Positions 32,239 through 43,531 of a stretch of DNA of 64,000 nt are shown here, piece by piece. The DNA is taken from assembly GCF_018294505.1 (NCBI RefSeq), contig NC_057803.1:682685715-682749714 (forward strand), given 5' to 3'. The stretch is from Triticum aestivum (lineage: Eukaryota > Streptophyta > Magnoliopsida > Poales > Poaceae). The notes beneath the pieces are model-generated. The model saw nothing but the letters and a program-made list of their open reading frames with translations. It had not been told where the DNA came from and searched no databases. Each line of letters begins with the position of its first letter. Within the stretch, counting starts at the first letter, position 1. The position numbers were made by a program, and so were the translations under genes.

Positions 32239-34550
32239 CCTTCTTGAGAGAAGCTCCGGTTTGCAAGAAACTTATACCAAAACTTGTTCCTATTCTGCCA
32301 ATTTTTTTACCACAGCATGGTAGTACCATGACATGACACCATGCCAAGTTTCATGTTTTTCAGGTGTGTTTTGCATTTACAAGAACTTTAAAACCAAGTT
32401 TCTCAATGTTCTTGGCTGAGTCACGATGCCCAGATGTTTGAATTACATTCCCATTTCTTGCATGGGACCTATAAATTCACCCGAGGACACACATGTGATT
32501 TTTCAACCAACTTTGGTGCATGGGAGCATGTGCTTGTAGCTCAAATTTGAATTATGCACATTAAATGACCACAAACTCAATTAATGTATAAAAAAGGCCA
32601 AACGAACCCGGAATAATTCCAAAATTTAATAGGGCACTCATGTAGTTCTATGTTGCCTCTATAAAGAAACTCAAGGGGCAGGTATATTGTTTTGCACTCA
32701 AAGGTGACATGTTCCCTCTCAGAACCATGAGCCTTCTTGAGAGAAGCTCTGCTTTGCAAGAAGCCTATACCAAAACTTGTTCCTATTTGGCTAATTTTTT
32801 TACGACAGCATGGTAGTACCATGACATGACACCATGCCAAGTTTCATGATTTTCAGGCATGTTTTGGATTTACAAGAATTTTAAAACCAAGTTTCTCAAT
32901 GTTCTCGGCCGAGCCACGATACCCAGATGTTTGAATTTCATTCCGATTTCTTGCATGGGACCTTGAAATTCACCTGAGGACACACATGTGATTCTTCAAC
33001 CAACTTTGGTGCACAGGAGCATGTGCTTGTAATTCAATTTTAAATTATGCACATTAAATGACTATAAACTCAACTAATGTATAAAAAAGGCCAAACGAAC
33101 CCGGAATAATTCCAAAATTTAACAGGGCACTCATGTAGTTCTATGTTGCCTCTGTAAAGAAACTCAAGGGGGCAGCCTATATTGTTTCACACTCAAAGGT
33201 GACACGTTCCCTCTCAGAACCACAAGTCTTCTTGAGAGAAGCTTGTAACGCCCCGGACACACCCGCCGGTGGTCGTTACTCCTGGCGGGATCTAGACTGG
33301 CCCCACAGATCAATACTAGTCTTTTCTGCGCACTTTGTCCTCACTCGTGCGCACCCGGGAGCAACTTCCCGGTAGGTCACCCATCCTGACACTACTCCAA
33401 GCTGAGCACGCTTAACTTTGGAGTTCTGTCCAAATGGACTCCCGGAAAAGAAGGAATTCCTTATTGATATGAGTAGTCTATCATCCCTAATAAGTCAGGC
33501 TATCACAAAGCTCCTATTTGCAAGAAGCTTATACCAACATTTATTCCAATTCGGCCAATTTTTTTACCACGGCATGGCAGTACCATGACATGACACCATG
33601 CCAAGTTTCATGATTTTCAGGCGTGTTTTGGATTTACATGAATTTTAAAACCAAGTTTCTCAATGTTCTCGGCCGAGCCACGATGCCCAGATGTTTGAAT
33701 TTCATTCCCAGTTCTTGCATGGGACCTTGAAATTCACCTGAGGACACACATGTGATTTTTCAACCAACTTTGGTGCACGAGAGCATATGCTTGTAATTCA
33801 AATTTAAATTATGCACATTAAATGACTAGAAACTCAACTAATGTATAAAAAAGGCCAAACGAACCCGGAATAATTCCAAGATTTAACAGGGCACTCATGT
33901 AGTTCTATGTTGCCTCTGTAAAGAAACTAAAGGGGGCAGCGTATATTGTTTCACACTCAAAGGTGACACGTTCCTTCTCAGAACCACGAGCCTTCTTGAG
34001 AGAAGCTCCAGTTTGCAAGAATCTTATACCAACATTTGTTCCAATTCGGCCAATTTTTTTACCACGGCATGGTAGTACCATGACATGACACCATGCCAAG
34101 TTTCATCATTTTCAGGCGTGTTTTGGATTTACATGAATTTTAAAACCGAGTTTCTCAATGTTCTCGGCCGAGTCACGATGCCAAGATGTTTGAATTTCAT
34201 TCCCATTTCTTGCATGGGACCTAGAAATTCACCCAAGGACACACATGTGATTTTTGAAGCAACTTTGATGCACCGGAGCATGTGCTTGCAGTTCAAATTT
34301 GGATTATGCACATTAAATGTCCCAAAACTCAATTAATGTATAAGAAAGGCCAAACGAACCCAGAATAATTCCAAAATTTAACAGGGCACCCATATAGTTC
34401 TATGTTGCCTTTGTAAAGAAAATCAGGGGAGGCAGCGTATATCGTTTCACACACAAAGGTGACACATTCCCTCACGGTACCGCGAGGCTTGTCGATAGAA
34501 TCTCCGGTTTTGGTAGAAGCTTATGCCAAAACTTGTCCCAATTTGGCCAA
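32239..34550. repeat. Tandem array of a ~495-bp repeat
   Basis: Units start at 32239, 32732, 33227 and 33991 (each ccttcttgag or one base off); a decayed start lies at 34487. Unit lengths are 493, 495, 495 (after subtracting the Cassandra insert with its 5-bp duplication) and 496. Units differ by scattered substitutions. Each contains a short palindrome-like stretch (tggtagtaccatgacatgac). No coding frame is conserved between units. A more diverged relative lies at 55593-55935. Confidence 0.9.
33244..33507 (-). mobile_element. Cassandra TRIM solo LTR, TSD AAGCT
   Basis: 264 bp from TGTAACGCC to CTATCACA, flanked by AAGCT at 33239-33243 and 33508-33512. On the minus strand it contains a 5S rRNA-like stretch (33362-33428: CAGAACTCC, AAGTTAAGCGTGCT, GGATGGGTGACC), including the region that holds the 5S internal promoter. 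Carrying a 5S-derived promoter in the LTR is the hallmark of Cassandra elements. No partner LTR or internal part is present, so LTR-LTR recombination probably left this solo copy. Confidence 0.88.
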
Positions 34551-35219
34551 AAAAATATACATACAAAAACAGGGTTTAGATTATCCCAAACATCTCGCTA
34601 CCTAGACTAATGTACTCGGATTTGAATTCAACATAAAATGGATACAAATATTTGAATTGGAGATCGTATGGTACATGTAGTTCATAGTGAAATGTGATTA
34701 CTGCTATATGCATGTTTTTTGTTATCAAGATAATATTTAAATTATTGTATAACTTGACAACAATCATATTAAAATAAGGAAAATTGATTCAAATTTAGTC
34801 CATATTGTAGACGACAATATGTATGTTCGTAGGGTGGAGTAAAATGTTCATATATGATGGAAGATCAAAATGTAGGACTGCATCCATTATAAACCGCAAG
34901 GTCACCTAACGATATATTCGAATTCAACATAACGTGGCTTCAAAAATTGAAATTCGAGATCCTGGCATTTGTAATCATACAAAAAGGGACATGACTCTTC
35001 TTTGCTGGGAGTTGATTTGTTTTTTTTTGTTGTTGAGGGAAGTGCGAATCGATTTGGTACCGTACAGGGTAATCTTGTTCTCCCGTTTTTTTTACATTGT
35101 TCTTGTAGTTTTTTGAATGACATCTATAGCAATATAGTAAAAGGGGAAATGACTCTCTTGTGTCTTGTATGAATTGTTTTTTTGTACACGTTAAGTTTGT
35201 TCTGCCGAACAAGGAATCC
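34551..35219. other. AT-rich unassigned sequence
   Basis: No gene seen. Two loosely similar stretches (around 34620 and 34920, sharing gaattcaacata) suggest an old local duplication. Confidence 0.4.
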
Positions 35220-36500
35220 GTGCCTTGTTATCCCGAAATTTTCAAGCTCGAATATGTTTTGTCTCATATGCTTTGAAACTCCTGCCTCTTCAACCCACGC
35301 CGCGCCTTGTTATCCCGAAATTTCGACCCGCGAGAAAACTCCCCCCTCATCCGAAATCGGTCCCGCAGCCCAGACACGCGAAATCCCCCTTCTACCCCTC
35401 AGCCGGAAATGCCAGCTCGACGTCGTGGTGTCCAAACAGGTGGGGGTATGCTGGTAACTTACCCTACATTTTGGACAAGCGCATCCATAAGCCATGGCTC
35501 CCCCTACCTTCACCTTCGTTCCCCCATTCGTACACCGAGGCCGCCAAAACCCGCGAAACCCCACGCTCCTCCGTCAGCCTCCCGACCGCCGGCCAGCCGG
35601 AGACTCTTCCCCGACGATGGCGTCCACCACAACATCTCGCTCTCCCTCATCGACCGCACCGGATGAGGATCCATTGTCGATCTCGTCATCCCGCGGATCA
35701 GCCGCCCCATCCTCCACATCCAAGGAGCTGCCCTGACATTCGCCTCGTCTATCGCGCCACCTCCATCTCGACAGCGCCGTCTTGACCTGCCCCACCAGAA
35801 CCGCAGCACCCTCACCAATTCCTCTGATGAAGCAGAGGCCCACTCGGCACCACCAAGGAGGTTCTGCACTCACTGCTGCATTTTATCTTTTATTCGATCT
35901 CACAGGGCCGCCGGTGCTCGATACCGAGCAACCATGGCGGGTCTCCATCGACGGCACCGTCGCCGGCCACTTCATCCACGCCGTCTCTCCTCCATGTCAT
36001 TGCTTCTTCGGCGGCAACTTCCACACCGGCACTAGATGCAGCTGCTCCTGCTACTGCTCCGGCTCTCGCTCGTGCTGCTGCTGCTGCTCCGCTCTCGCTC
36101 ACGATGCGGCTCTTTTCTTGCTGTCGGTCGCGCTGCTGCACTACTCTTGATTTCGTTCATGCTGACGCCCTTCTCTGCTATTGCTGTCGGTCGCGCTGCT
36201 GCTCCGCTCTTTCTCTCATTCGTGCTGCTGCTCTGCTCTTGCTCTCACTCGCGCTGTTGCTGCTGCACGATCTCTAGCAACTATAGGAGTTGCTGCTTTA
36301 GCACTCGCTCGCGGTGCTGCTGCCCGACTTGCTCTCTGCTAGTGTGTTCCCTGCTAGAGCCTCTGCTGATTTAGATCACTTATTCTCTACTACTAGTGCT
36401 CGAACGCCCTAAACATCTATTGCAATGCTCTGCTACTAGTTCAATCAGTTTCGACAGTAAAATTCAGTTTCGACTGTAAAGTTTAGTTTCTTCAGTTAAG
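35220..36500. other. GC-rich unassigned sequence with simple repeats
   Basis: Contains an exact-to-near direct repeat (ccttgttatcccgaaattt at about 35222 and 35307) and a CTG/CTC-rich low-complexity stretch (about 36030-36360). Frames across it give cysteine/leucine or proline runs in several phases with no domain, so I do not call genes. It could be the 5' part of the gene whose exons are suggested at 36662-38119. Confidence 0.4.
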
Positions 36501-36661
36501 TTAAGAGTGAACAAAATTTATAGCATCTGTCAGAGCGGCCGTGGGCCGGCTGAGATGCATTTTAAAGCTAGAACTTTTTGGTGTTGTATTTTACATCATC
36601 TATTGCAGATGATATTAGAGTCCCACTTCAGATTAACGTTGTCTGTCTTGTCCTGCTTCAG

Positions 36662-38255
36662 CCTCGCCACCGTACACCTCATCAGAGCTGTTCCAATGAT
36701 GGAACCGTCCATCACAGCGGAGCAGTACCCTAGGCGCCGTTTCCAGAGGCCTCAGATCTTCTTCCCCGCCTCCAATAGTCACAACAGCATCAGCATCCTC
36801 CACATCCAACCCAATGATGTTGAGGTCGAGAAGGCTATGCCGAAGAGGTTGTACACTTGTTGCATCACTTTGTTACTTTGCATTCATGTCGACCCCTCAG
36901 GGATCCTTTGCTATGGAACTACTATGGTACCACTATTCGTGCATTTGGTTAGAAGGAGTGGAGCAAAGCAAAACTGGAGGATTTTTTTCCTTTGGTGTCT
37001 CTTTCAAAGAAAAAACCTAGGAATTTTAATATCCACTTGGACGTCCTTTTCAAATTAATATGCATGAAGAACAGGACTAATTGCATTACTGGCATAATAA
37101 GATTCTTATTTTATCATTTTCACGTGGTTTGACTTTAATTTGACCATGTTTCTCCATTCCTGTGTTCTTCCAATTCATGTGAACCAAACACCCAGGTTGA
37201 CAGAAATCCTATGTTTCCAAATGCTCTGTTTTGCACATGCATTCCTATCCTATTCTTGTGTTTTTCCTGTCCCCGCATTTATAGAATCCTCCAATTCTAA
37301 GGAGCCCTTACAAATTTACTTCATTTTTAGATAGGCGTGAAAGAAAACTCTGTGTGTTATGTCCTTCTCTTGTTGTGCCATAATCCACCCCACCTGAGGT
37401 GCACCATCGACAAAAGCGTTCACTACAGCCGAGATTCCCCCTGCAAACTTTCTTTCGCCGCCTTAGATCATCTTCCCAGTTGCCGGCAGCCACGCCAACT
37501 GCATTACCATCACCAAATGAGCTGATGAACCCGAGGACTACACAGTTCCAGAAGAGAGGTCGTAGTCTTTTTGTGTTTGCTTATGTTATACATCGGTTAT
37601 TATTACCTGCTACTTTATCGTTCAAACTTGAGTTTTAAAATGCCCGTGGGTCTCATATCGAGGCAACAACGAATAGTATATGTCTACTATCCGGTTCATC
37701 TCGGGTTTTCTATGTGGTTCATGTTGGGTGGGAAACAAACAGTAGATGATCCATTCTCTATCTTTTTATAACTGAAGCTATAATCTACCTGCTATCATTA
37801 GTTTTGGATCTATCCACTCGTTTGCTACCATCAGTCTTGATTTCTGCATGCACCCCTTAGGCCTTACAAAATCTAACAATTTTTTATTATGCATGTCAGT
37901 TATTATACACAATGGTATTGAACATGTAGAGAAAAAGAGAAGACCGTTGCATGGGAATATAATGTCATGCAGACACCGCTCCATGGTGGGCGAAGTGGCC
38001 CCCCTCCCGCCATTCCAGATTGTATTCCAGAGGAAGATAACTGTTCAAATGGGGATTTAGAGGGAGCTGACCACTCCTATTTACCACCTGAGGTGTTTGC
38101 TCTAACCTGGCATGCTGAGGTTAGTCATATCATGCATATGGCACCTTGCATTGCTTACATCATACATCTTATATGTCATCAACTTAGTTTAGATTTGCTT
38201 TGTGTGAATGCCACTTGTTTGGTTTCTATATCATACCACTATTTCAGGATGCTGC
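36662..38255 (+). CDS. Possible exons of an unknown spliced gene, cut by element E
   Basis: Three open stretches are bounded by plausible splice sites: 36662-36847 (after tgcttcag, before gttgtac; QYPRRRFQRPQIFFPAS), about 37390-37558 (before gtcgta), and 37973-38119 (after catgcag, before gttagtc; LPPEVFALTWHAE). Another acceptor (atttcag, 38246-38247) would start an exon at 38248 that element E interrupts at 38256 and that resumes after 47850. I do not recognise the protein. Exon calls rest only on splice consensus and open frames, so this is weak. It might equally be part of a DNA transposon. Confidence 0.25.
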
Positions 38256-39670
38256 TGATAACCCACAAGTATAGGGGATCGCAACAGTTTTCGATGGTAG
38301 AGTATTCAACCCCAATTTATTGATTCGACACAAGGAGAGCCAAAGAATATTCTCAAGTATTAGCAGCTGAGTTGTCAATTCAACCACACCTGGAAACTTA
38401 GTATCTACAGCAAAGTGTTTAGTAGCAAAGTAATATGATAGTGGTGGTAGCGGCAACAAAAGTAAAGACAGCAAAAGTAATGTTTTTGGTATTTTGTAGT
38501 GATTGTAATAGTAGCAGTGGGAAAGTAAATAAGCGAGAACCAGTATATGGAAAACTCGTAGGCACCGGATCAGTGATGGATAATTATGCCGGATGCAGTT
38601 CATCATGTAAAAGTCATAACATAGGGTGACATGGAACTAGGTCCAATTCATCAATATAATGTAGGCATGTATTCCGTATATAGTCATACGTGCTTATGGA
38701 AAAGAACTTGCATGACATCTTTTGTCCTACCCTCCCGTGGCAGCGGGGTCCTATTGGAAACTAAGGGATATTAAGGCCTCCTTTTAATAGAGAACCGGAA
38801 CAAAGCATTAGCACATAGTGAATACATGAACTCCTCAAACTATGGTCATCACCGGGAGTGGTCCCGATTATTGTCACTTCGGGGTTGCCGGATCATAACA
38901 CATAGTAGGTGACTATAGACTTGCAAGATAGGATCAAGAACTCACATATATTCATGAAAACATAATAGGTTCAGATCTGAAATCATGGCACTCGGGCCCT
39001 AGTGACAAGCATTAAGCATAGCAAAGTCATAGCAACATCAATCTCAGAACATAATGGATACTAGGGATCAAACCCTAACAAAACTAACTTGATTACATGA
39101 TAAATCTCATCCAACCCATCACCGTCCAGCAAGCCTATGATGGAATTACTCACGCACGGCGGTGAGCATCATGAAATTAGTGATGGAGGATGGTTGATGA
39201 TGACGACGGCGACGAATCCCCCTCTCCGGAGCCCCGAACGGACTCCAGATCAGCCCTCCCGAGAGGTTTTAGGGCTTGGCGGCGGCTCCATATCGTAAAA
39301 CGCGATGATTTCTTCTCTCTGATTTTTTTCTCTCCGAAAGCAAATATATAGAGTTGGAGTTGGCGTCGGAGGGCATCCAGGGGGCCCACGAGGTAGGGGG
39401 CGCACCCTAGGGGGGGGTGCCCCCACCCTCGTGGACAGGGTGTGGGCCCCCTGGTCTTCATCTTTGGCGAGGATTTTTTTATTTTTTCTAAGATGTTCCG
39501 TGGAGTTTCAGGTCATTCCGAGAATATTTGTTTTCTGCACATAAAACAACACCATGGCAATTCTGCTGAAAACAGCGTCAGTCCGGGTTAGTTCCATTCA
39601 AATCATACAAGTTAGAGTCCAAAACAAGGGCAAAAGTGTTTGGAAAAGTAGATACGACGGAGACGTATCA
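38256..39670 (-). repeat. Element E LTR, left copy (3' LTR)
   Basis: 1415 bp, bounded by TGATAACCC and ACGTATCA on the plus strand. Confidence 0.9.
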
Positions 39671-41707
39671 ACTCCCCCAAGCTTAAACCCTTGCTTGTCC
39701 TCAAGCAATTCAGTTGACAAACTGAAAGAAAGAAAGAAAAACTTTTACAAACTCTGTTTGCTCTTGTTGTTGTAACTATGTCAAGCCAGCATTCAAGTTT
39801 TCAGCATAGATCATAACTAACCACATTTGCAATAATTCTCAGGTCTCATAATTACTCATATCAATAGCATAATCAACTAGCAAGCCATAATAATAAATCT
39901 CGGATGACAACACTTTCTCAAAACAATCATAATATGATATAACAAGATGGTATCTCGCTAGCCCTTTCTGAGACCGCAAAACATAAATGCAGAGCACCTT
40001 TAAAGATCAAGGACTGACTAGACATTGTAATTCATGGTAAAAGAGATCCAATCATAGTCACACCCAACATAAATTAATAGTGATGAATGCAAATGACAGC
40101 TGTGCTCTCCAGCTAGTGCTTTTTAATAAGAGGGTGATGACTCAACATAAAAGTAAATGGATAGGCCCTTCGCAGAGGGAAGCAGGGATTTGTAGAGGTG
40201 CCAGAGCTCGGTTTTGAAATAGAGATAAATTGTATTTTGAGCGGTATACTTTCATTGTCAACGTAACAACTAAGAGATGGCGATATCTTCCATGCTAAAC
40301 ACATTATAGGCGGTTCCCAAACAGAATGGTAAAGTTTATACTCCCCCTCCACCAACAAGCATCAATCCATGGCTTGCTCGAAACAACGAGTGCCTCCAAC
40401 ATACATCAGGTCCCAGGGGGAGTTTTGTTTGCAATTAATTTTGATTTAGTTTGCATAAAGCATGGGACTGGGCATCCCGGTGACCAGCCATTTTCTCGTG
40501 AGTGAGGAGCGGAGTCCACTCCTCTTGAGAATAACCCGCCTAACACGGAAGATAAGGACAGCCTTGGTTGATACATGAGCTATTCGAGCATACAAAACAG
40601 AATGTTTATTTGAAGGTTTAGAGTTTGGCACATACAAATTTACTTGGAACGGCAGGTAGATACCGCATATAGGAAGGTATGGTGGACTCATCTGGAATAA
40701 CTTTGGGGTTTAAGGGATTGGATGCACAAGCAGTATTCCCGCTTAGTACAAGTGAAGGCTAGCAAAAGACTGGGAAGCGACCAACTAGAGAGCGACAACA
40801 GCCATGTACATGCATTAAAATTAATAAACATTGGATGCAAGCATGAGTAGGATATAATCCACCATGAACATAAATATCGTGAAGGCTATGTTGATTTTGT
40901 TTCAACTACATGCGTGAACATGTGCCAAGTCAAGTCACTTAAATCATTCAAAGGAGGATACCACCCCATCATACCACATCATAATCATCTCAATAGCATG
41001 TTGGCACACAAGGTAAATCATTATAACTCATAGCTAATCAAGCATGGCACAAGCAACTACGATCTCTAATTGTCATTGCAAACATGTTTATTCATAATAA
41101 GCTGAATCAAGAACGAGGGACTCATCATATTTACAAAAACAAAAGAGGTCGAGTTCATACCAGCTTTTCTCATCTCAGTCAGTCCATCATATATCATCAT
41201 AATTGCCTTTCACTTGCACGACCGAACGGTGTGAATAATAATAAGAGTGTACGTGCATTGGACTAAGCTGGAATCTGCGAGCATTCAATAAACAGGAGAA
41301 GACAAGGCAATATGGGCTCTTGGTTAAATCAACAATAATGCATATAAGAGCCACTTCAACAATTTAATTATGGTCTTCTCCTACTGACCCCCAAAGAAAA
41401 GAAAAGAAATAAAACTATTTACACGAGAAAGCTCCCAACAAGCAAAAGAAGAACGGGAAATATTTTTGGGTTTTTTTAAATTATTACTATTATAGCAGAA
41501 AAATAAACTACTAATAATTTCTTGGTTTTTCTTAAGGTTTAACAAACACACAAGAAGAAAGCTGGAAAAAGAAACTAAACTAGCATGGATATTACAATGA
41601 AAAGGTATGAGCACCAACATCTAGCAACGAGTGTGTGTGAACATAAATGTAATGTCGGTGAGAAATACGTACTCCCCCAAGCTTAGGCTTTTGGCCTAAG
41701 TTGGTCT
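39671..41707 (-). other. 3' non-coding part of element E
   Basis: About 2 kb of AT-rich sequence without a gene. The polypurine tract next to the LTR has a near-identical second copy at 41671-41686 (actcccccaagctta on the plus strand) just downstream of the second ORF. Confidence 0.6.
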
Positions 41708-41708
41708 A

Positions 41709-42761
41709 TGGCCACGGCTGGCCTGGCTGATATCCATAATAATAGTTGTTGGGGTCGTACTGCGACGAAGAATAGTTGGGATCATACTGATGTGCAACGG
41801 TTATCGCCTACTGAGCTGCAGCGTGGAGCCGAGTTGCCTCCGCTCTCCTCTCGTACTCTTCTGCCTCCTCTCTGGTAATAACATATCTTCTTTTTGTCTA
41901 TGAATCAAAGAAGGCAGGAGTAGGGAGAGTAATACGGAAAACACGTCGTTTATCAAAAATTAAACGATATAAGAGAGGTGATTCAGGCCTCTCGACAAAC
42001 TAGTGCGAAGCCATAGAGTCATAATCTAAATATGCAGGAGGCAACTCCGTATCACCCTCACGAATGTCTATTTCAAGAAAATGAGCTAAGCGGGTTGCAT
42101 AAATTCCTCCAAAGAAATCTCCATTATGTCTATTATGATGCAACCTACGAGCTACAATGGCTCCCATATGATAAGATTGGTCTCCTAACACAGCACTCCT
42201 AAGAATTCTAAGATCAGGGACACACATGTGACATGCTTCATCCTTAGAATTTATGCATCTACCGATGAAAAGAGCAAAATAATGTATAGCAGGAAAGTGA
42301 ATGCTCCCTATGGTAGCCTGCGTTATATCTCTAGATTCCCCCACAGTTATACTAGCAAGAAAGTTTCTAAATTCAGATTTAGGGGGATCCCTAACACTAC
42401 CCCATGATGGAATTTTGCAAGCAGAAGTGAAATCTTCTAAGTCCATGGTATAAGATTTGTCATGGAGATCAAACATGACTGAAGGAGAATTACGTGAAGA
42501 TGAATACTCAAACCTCCTCACAAATGAACTTGTGAGATCATGATACTGGGGGCATTTGTTAGCCTCAAAATCCTCAAGACCGGCATTGCGCAAATATGCT
42601 TTGAATTCTTCTTTAATTCCCGCACGGTCCATAAAATTTTCCGACGGCCATTCGCAAGGGCGTACTGGAGCGTCTCTTGGTGGATCCTCGTCAGCACCGC
42701 GCATAGCAATCCTGGGTCCTTGCTTCTTAGAAGAACCACCATGGAATATCTTCCTAAGCAT
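41709..42761 (-). pseudogene. Element E downstream ORF, ATHILA ORF-1-like, three internal TAG codons
   Basis: An ATG at 42761 opens 253 codons with a resemblance, from memory, to the plant ATHILA ORF-1 family (PF03078): YTMDLEDFTSACKIPSWG, HYFALFIGRCINSKDE, NGDFFGGIYATRLAHF. Its function is not established. After a TAG at 42000-42002 the same frame continues (ERPESPLLYRLIFDKRRVF), then TAG, then EEAEEYERRAEATRLHAAA, then TAG, and ends in a tyrosine/proline-rich tail near 41709. Each internal TAG sits where a Gln (CAG) would fit, so the original protein was probably about 350 residues. It lies 3' of gag-protease, in the place where complete Athila elements have pol and an env-like gene. Confidence 0.6.
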
Positions 42762-43531
42762 ATTGTTTTTCTCTGAAAAATTCTGAAATTTTTAGTAACT
42801 TCAAACAAAAGTGAACAAACTTCAATAAAACTAATAGAAACTACTCCTACAAGTGCCTAGGGCCTATATCATGCATCAAAACTACCTTTGACCACATAAA
42901 TTTGACATGCAAGCTCAAGAACAGGGTCACCTTAGCAGCAAAAATTTGCAAAGAATAAAGCACTAGAACAAAAACTAATTGGACCAATGGAGGAGTCACA
43001 TACCAAGGAACAATCTCCCGAAGCAGTTTTGCGAGAGGTGCTTTGAGCAAGGAGATCGAAAATCACAGCAAAAGTGGCTGGAACTCGTGCTTGAGTTGGT
43101 TTTTCGGGTTTGTGTGAGACAGAGGAAGAAGATGGGTGCTGGGATAAGTGGAGGAGGGCCACCATGGGCCCACGAGGCAGGGGGCGCTCCCACCACCCTC
43201 GTGGCCAGGTGGCAGCTCCTCTCGCGGTAATTTTTGCACAGTAAATCCTCAAATATTCTCGAAAAAATCATATTAAATTGGCATGGCATTCTGAGGACTT
43301 TTATTTTCGGGATATTTTTATATTGCACGGATAAGTCAGGAAACAGACAGAAAAATACAATTTTTACTTTATTTCTACTAATTAACAGAAAATATAGAGA
43401 GGGTACAGAAGGTTGTGCTTCTAGTTTCATCCATCTCATGCTCATCAAAAAGAATCCACTAACAAGGTTGATCAAGTCTTGTTAACAAACTCATTCCGAT
43501 AATCATGAAACCGGAGAAATTTCGAATAACA
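42762..43531 (-). other. Gap between the two ORFs of element E
   Basis: No RT or integrase motif is seen in any frame. This is where pol has been lost or replaced. Confidence 0.6.

Noticed and set aside
33362..33428. 5S rRNA gene
   Set aside because: Only the internal-promoter part is 5S-like and it lies inside a bounded 264-bp Cassandra LTR with target duplication.
32239..34550. CRISPR-like or coding interpretation of the regular repeat
   Set aside because: Units are ~495 bp and contiguous without spacers, in a plant genome; frames are not conserved between units.
36036..36374. Cysteine/leucine-rich plus-strand frame
   Set aside because: Arises from a CTG/CTC low-complexity stretch that is open in several phases.
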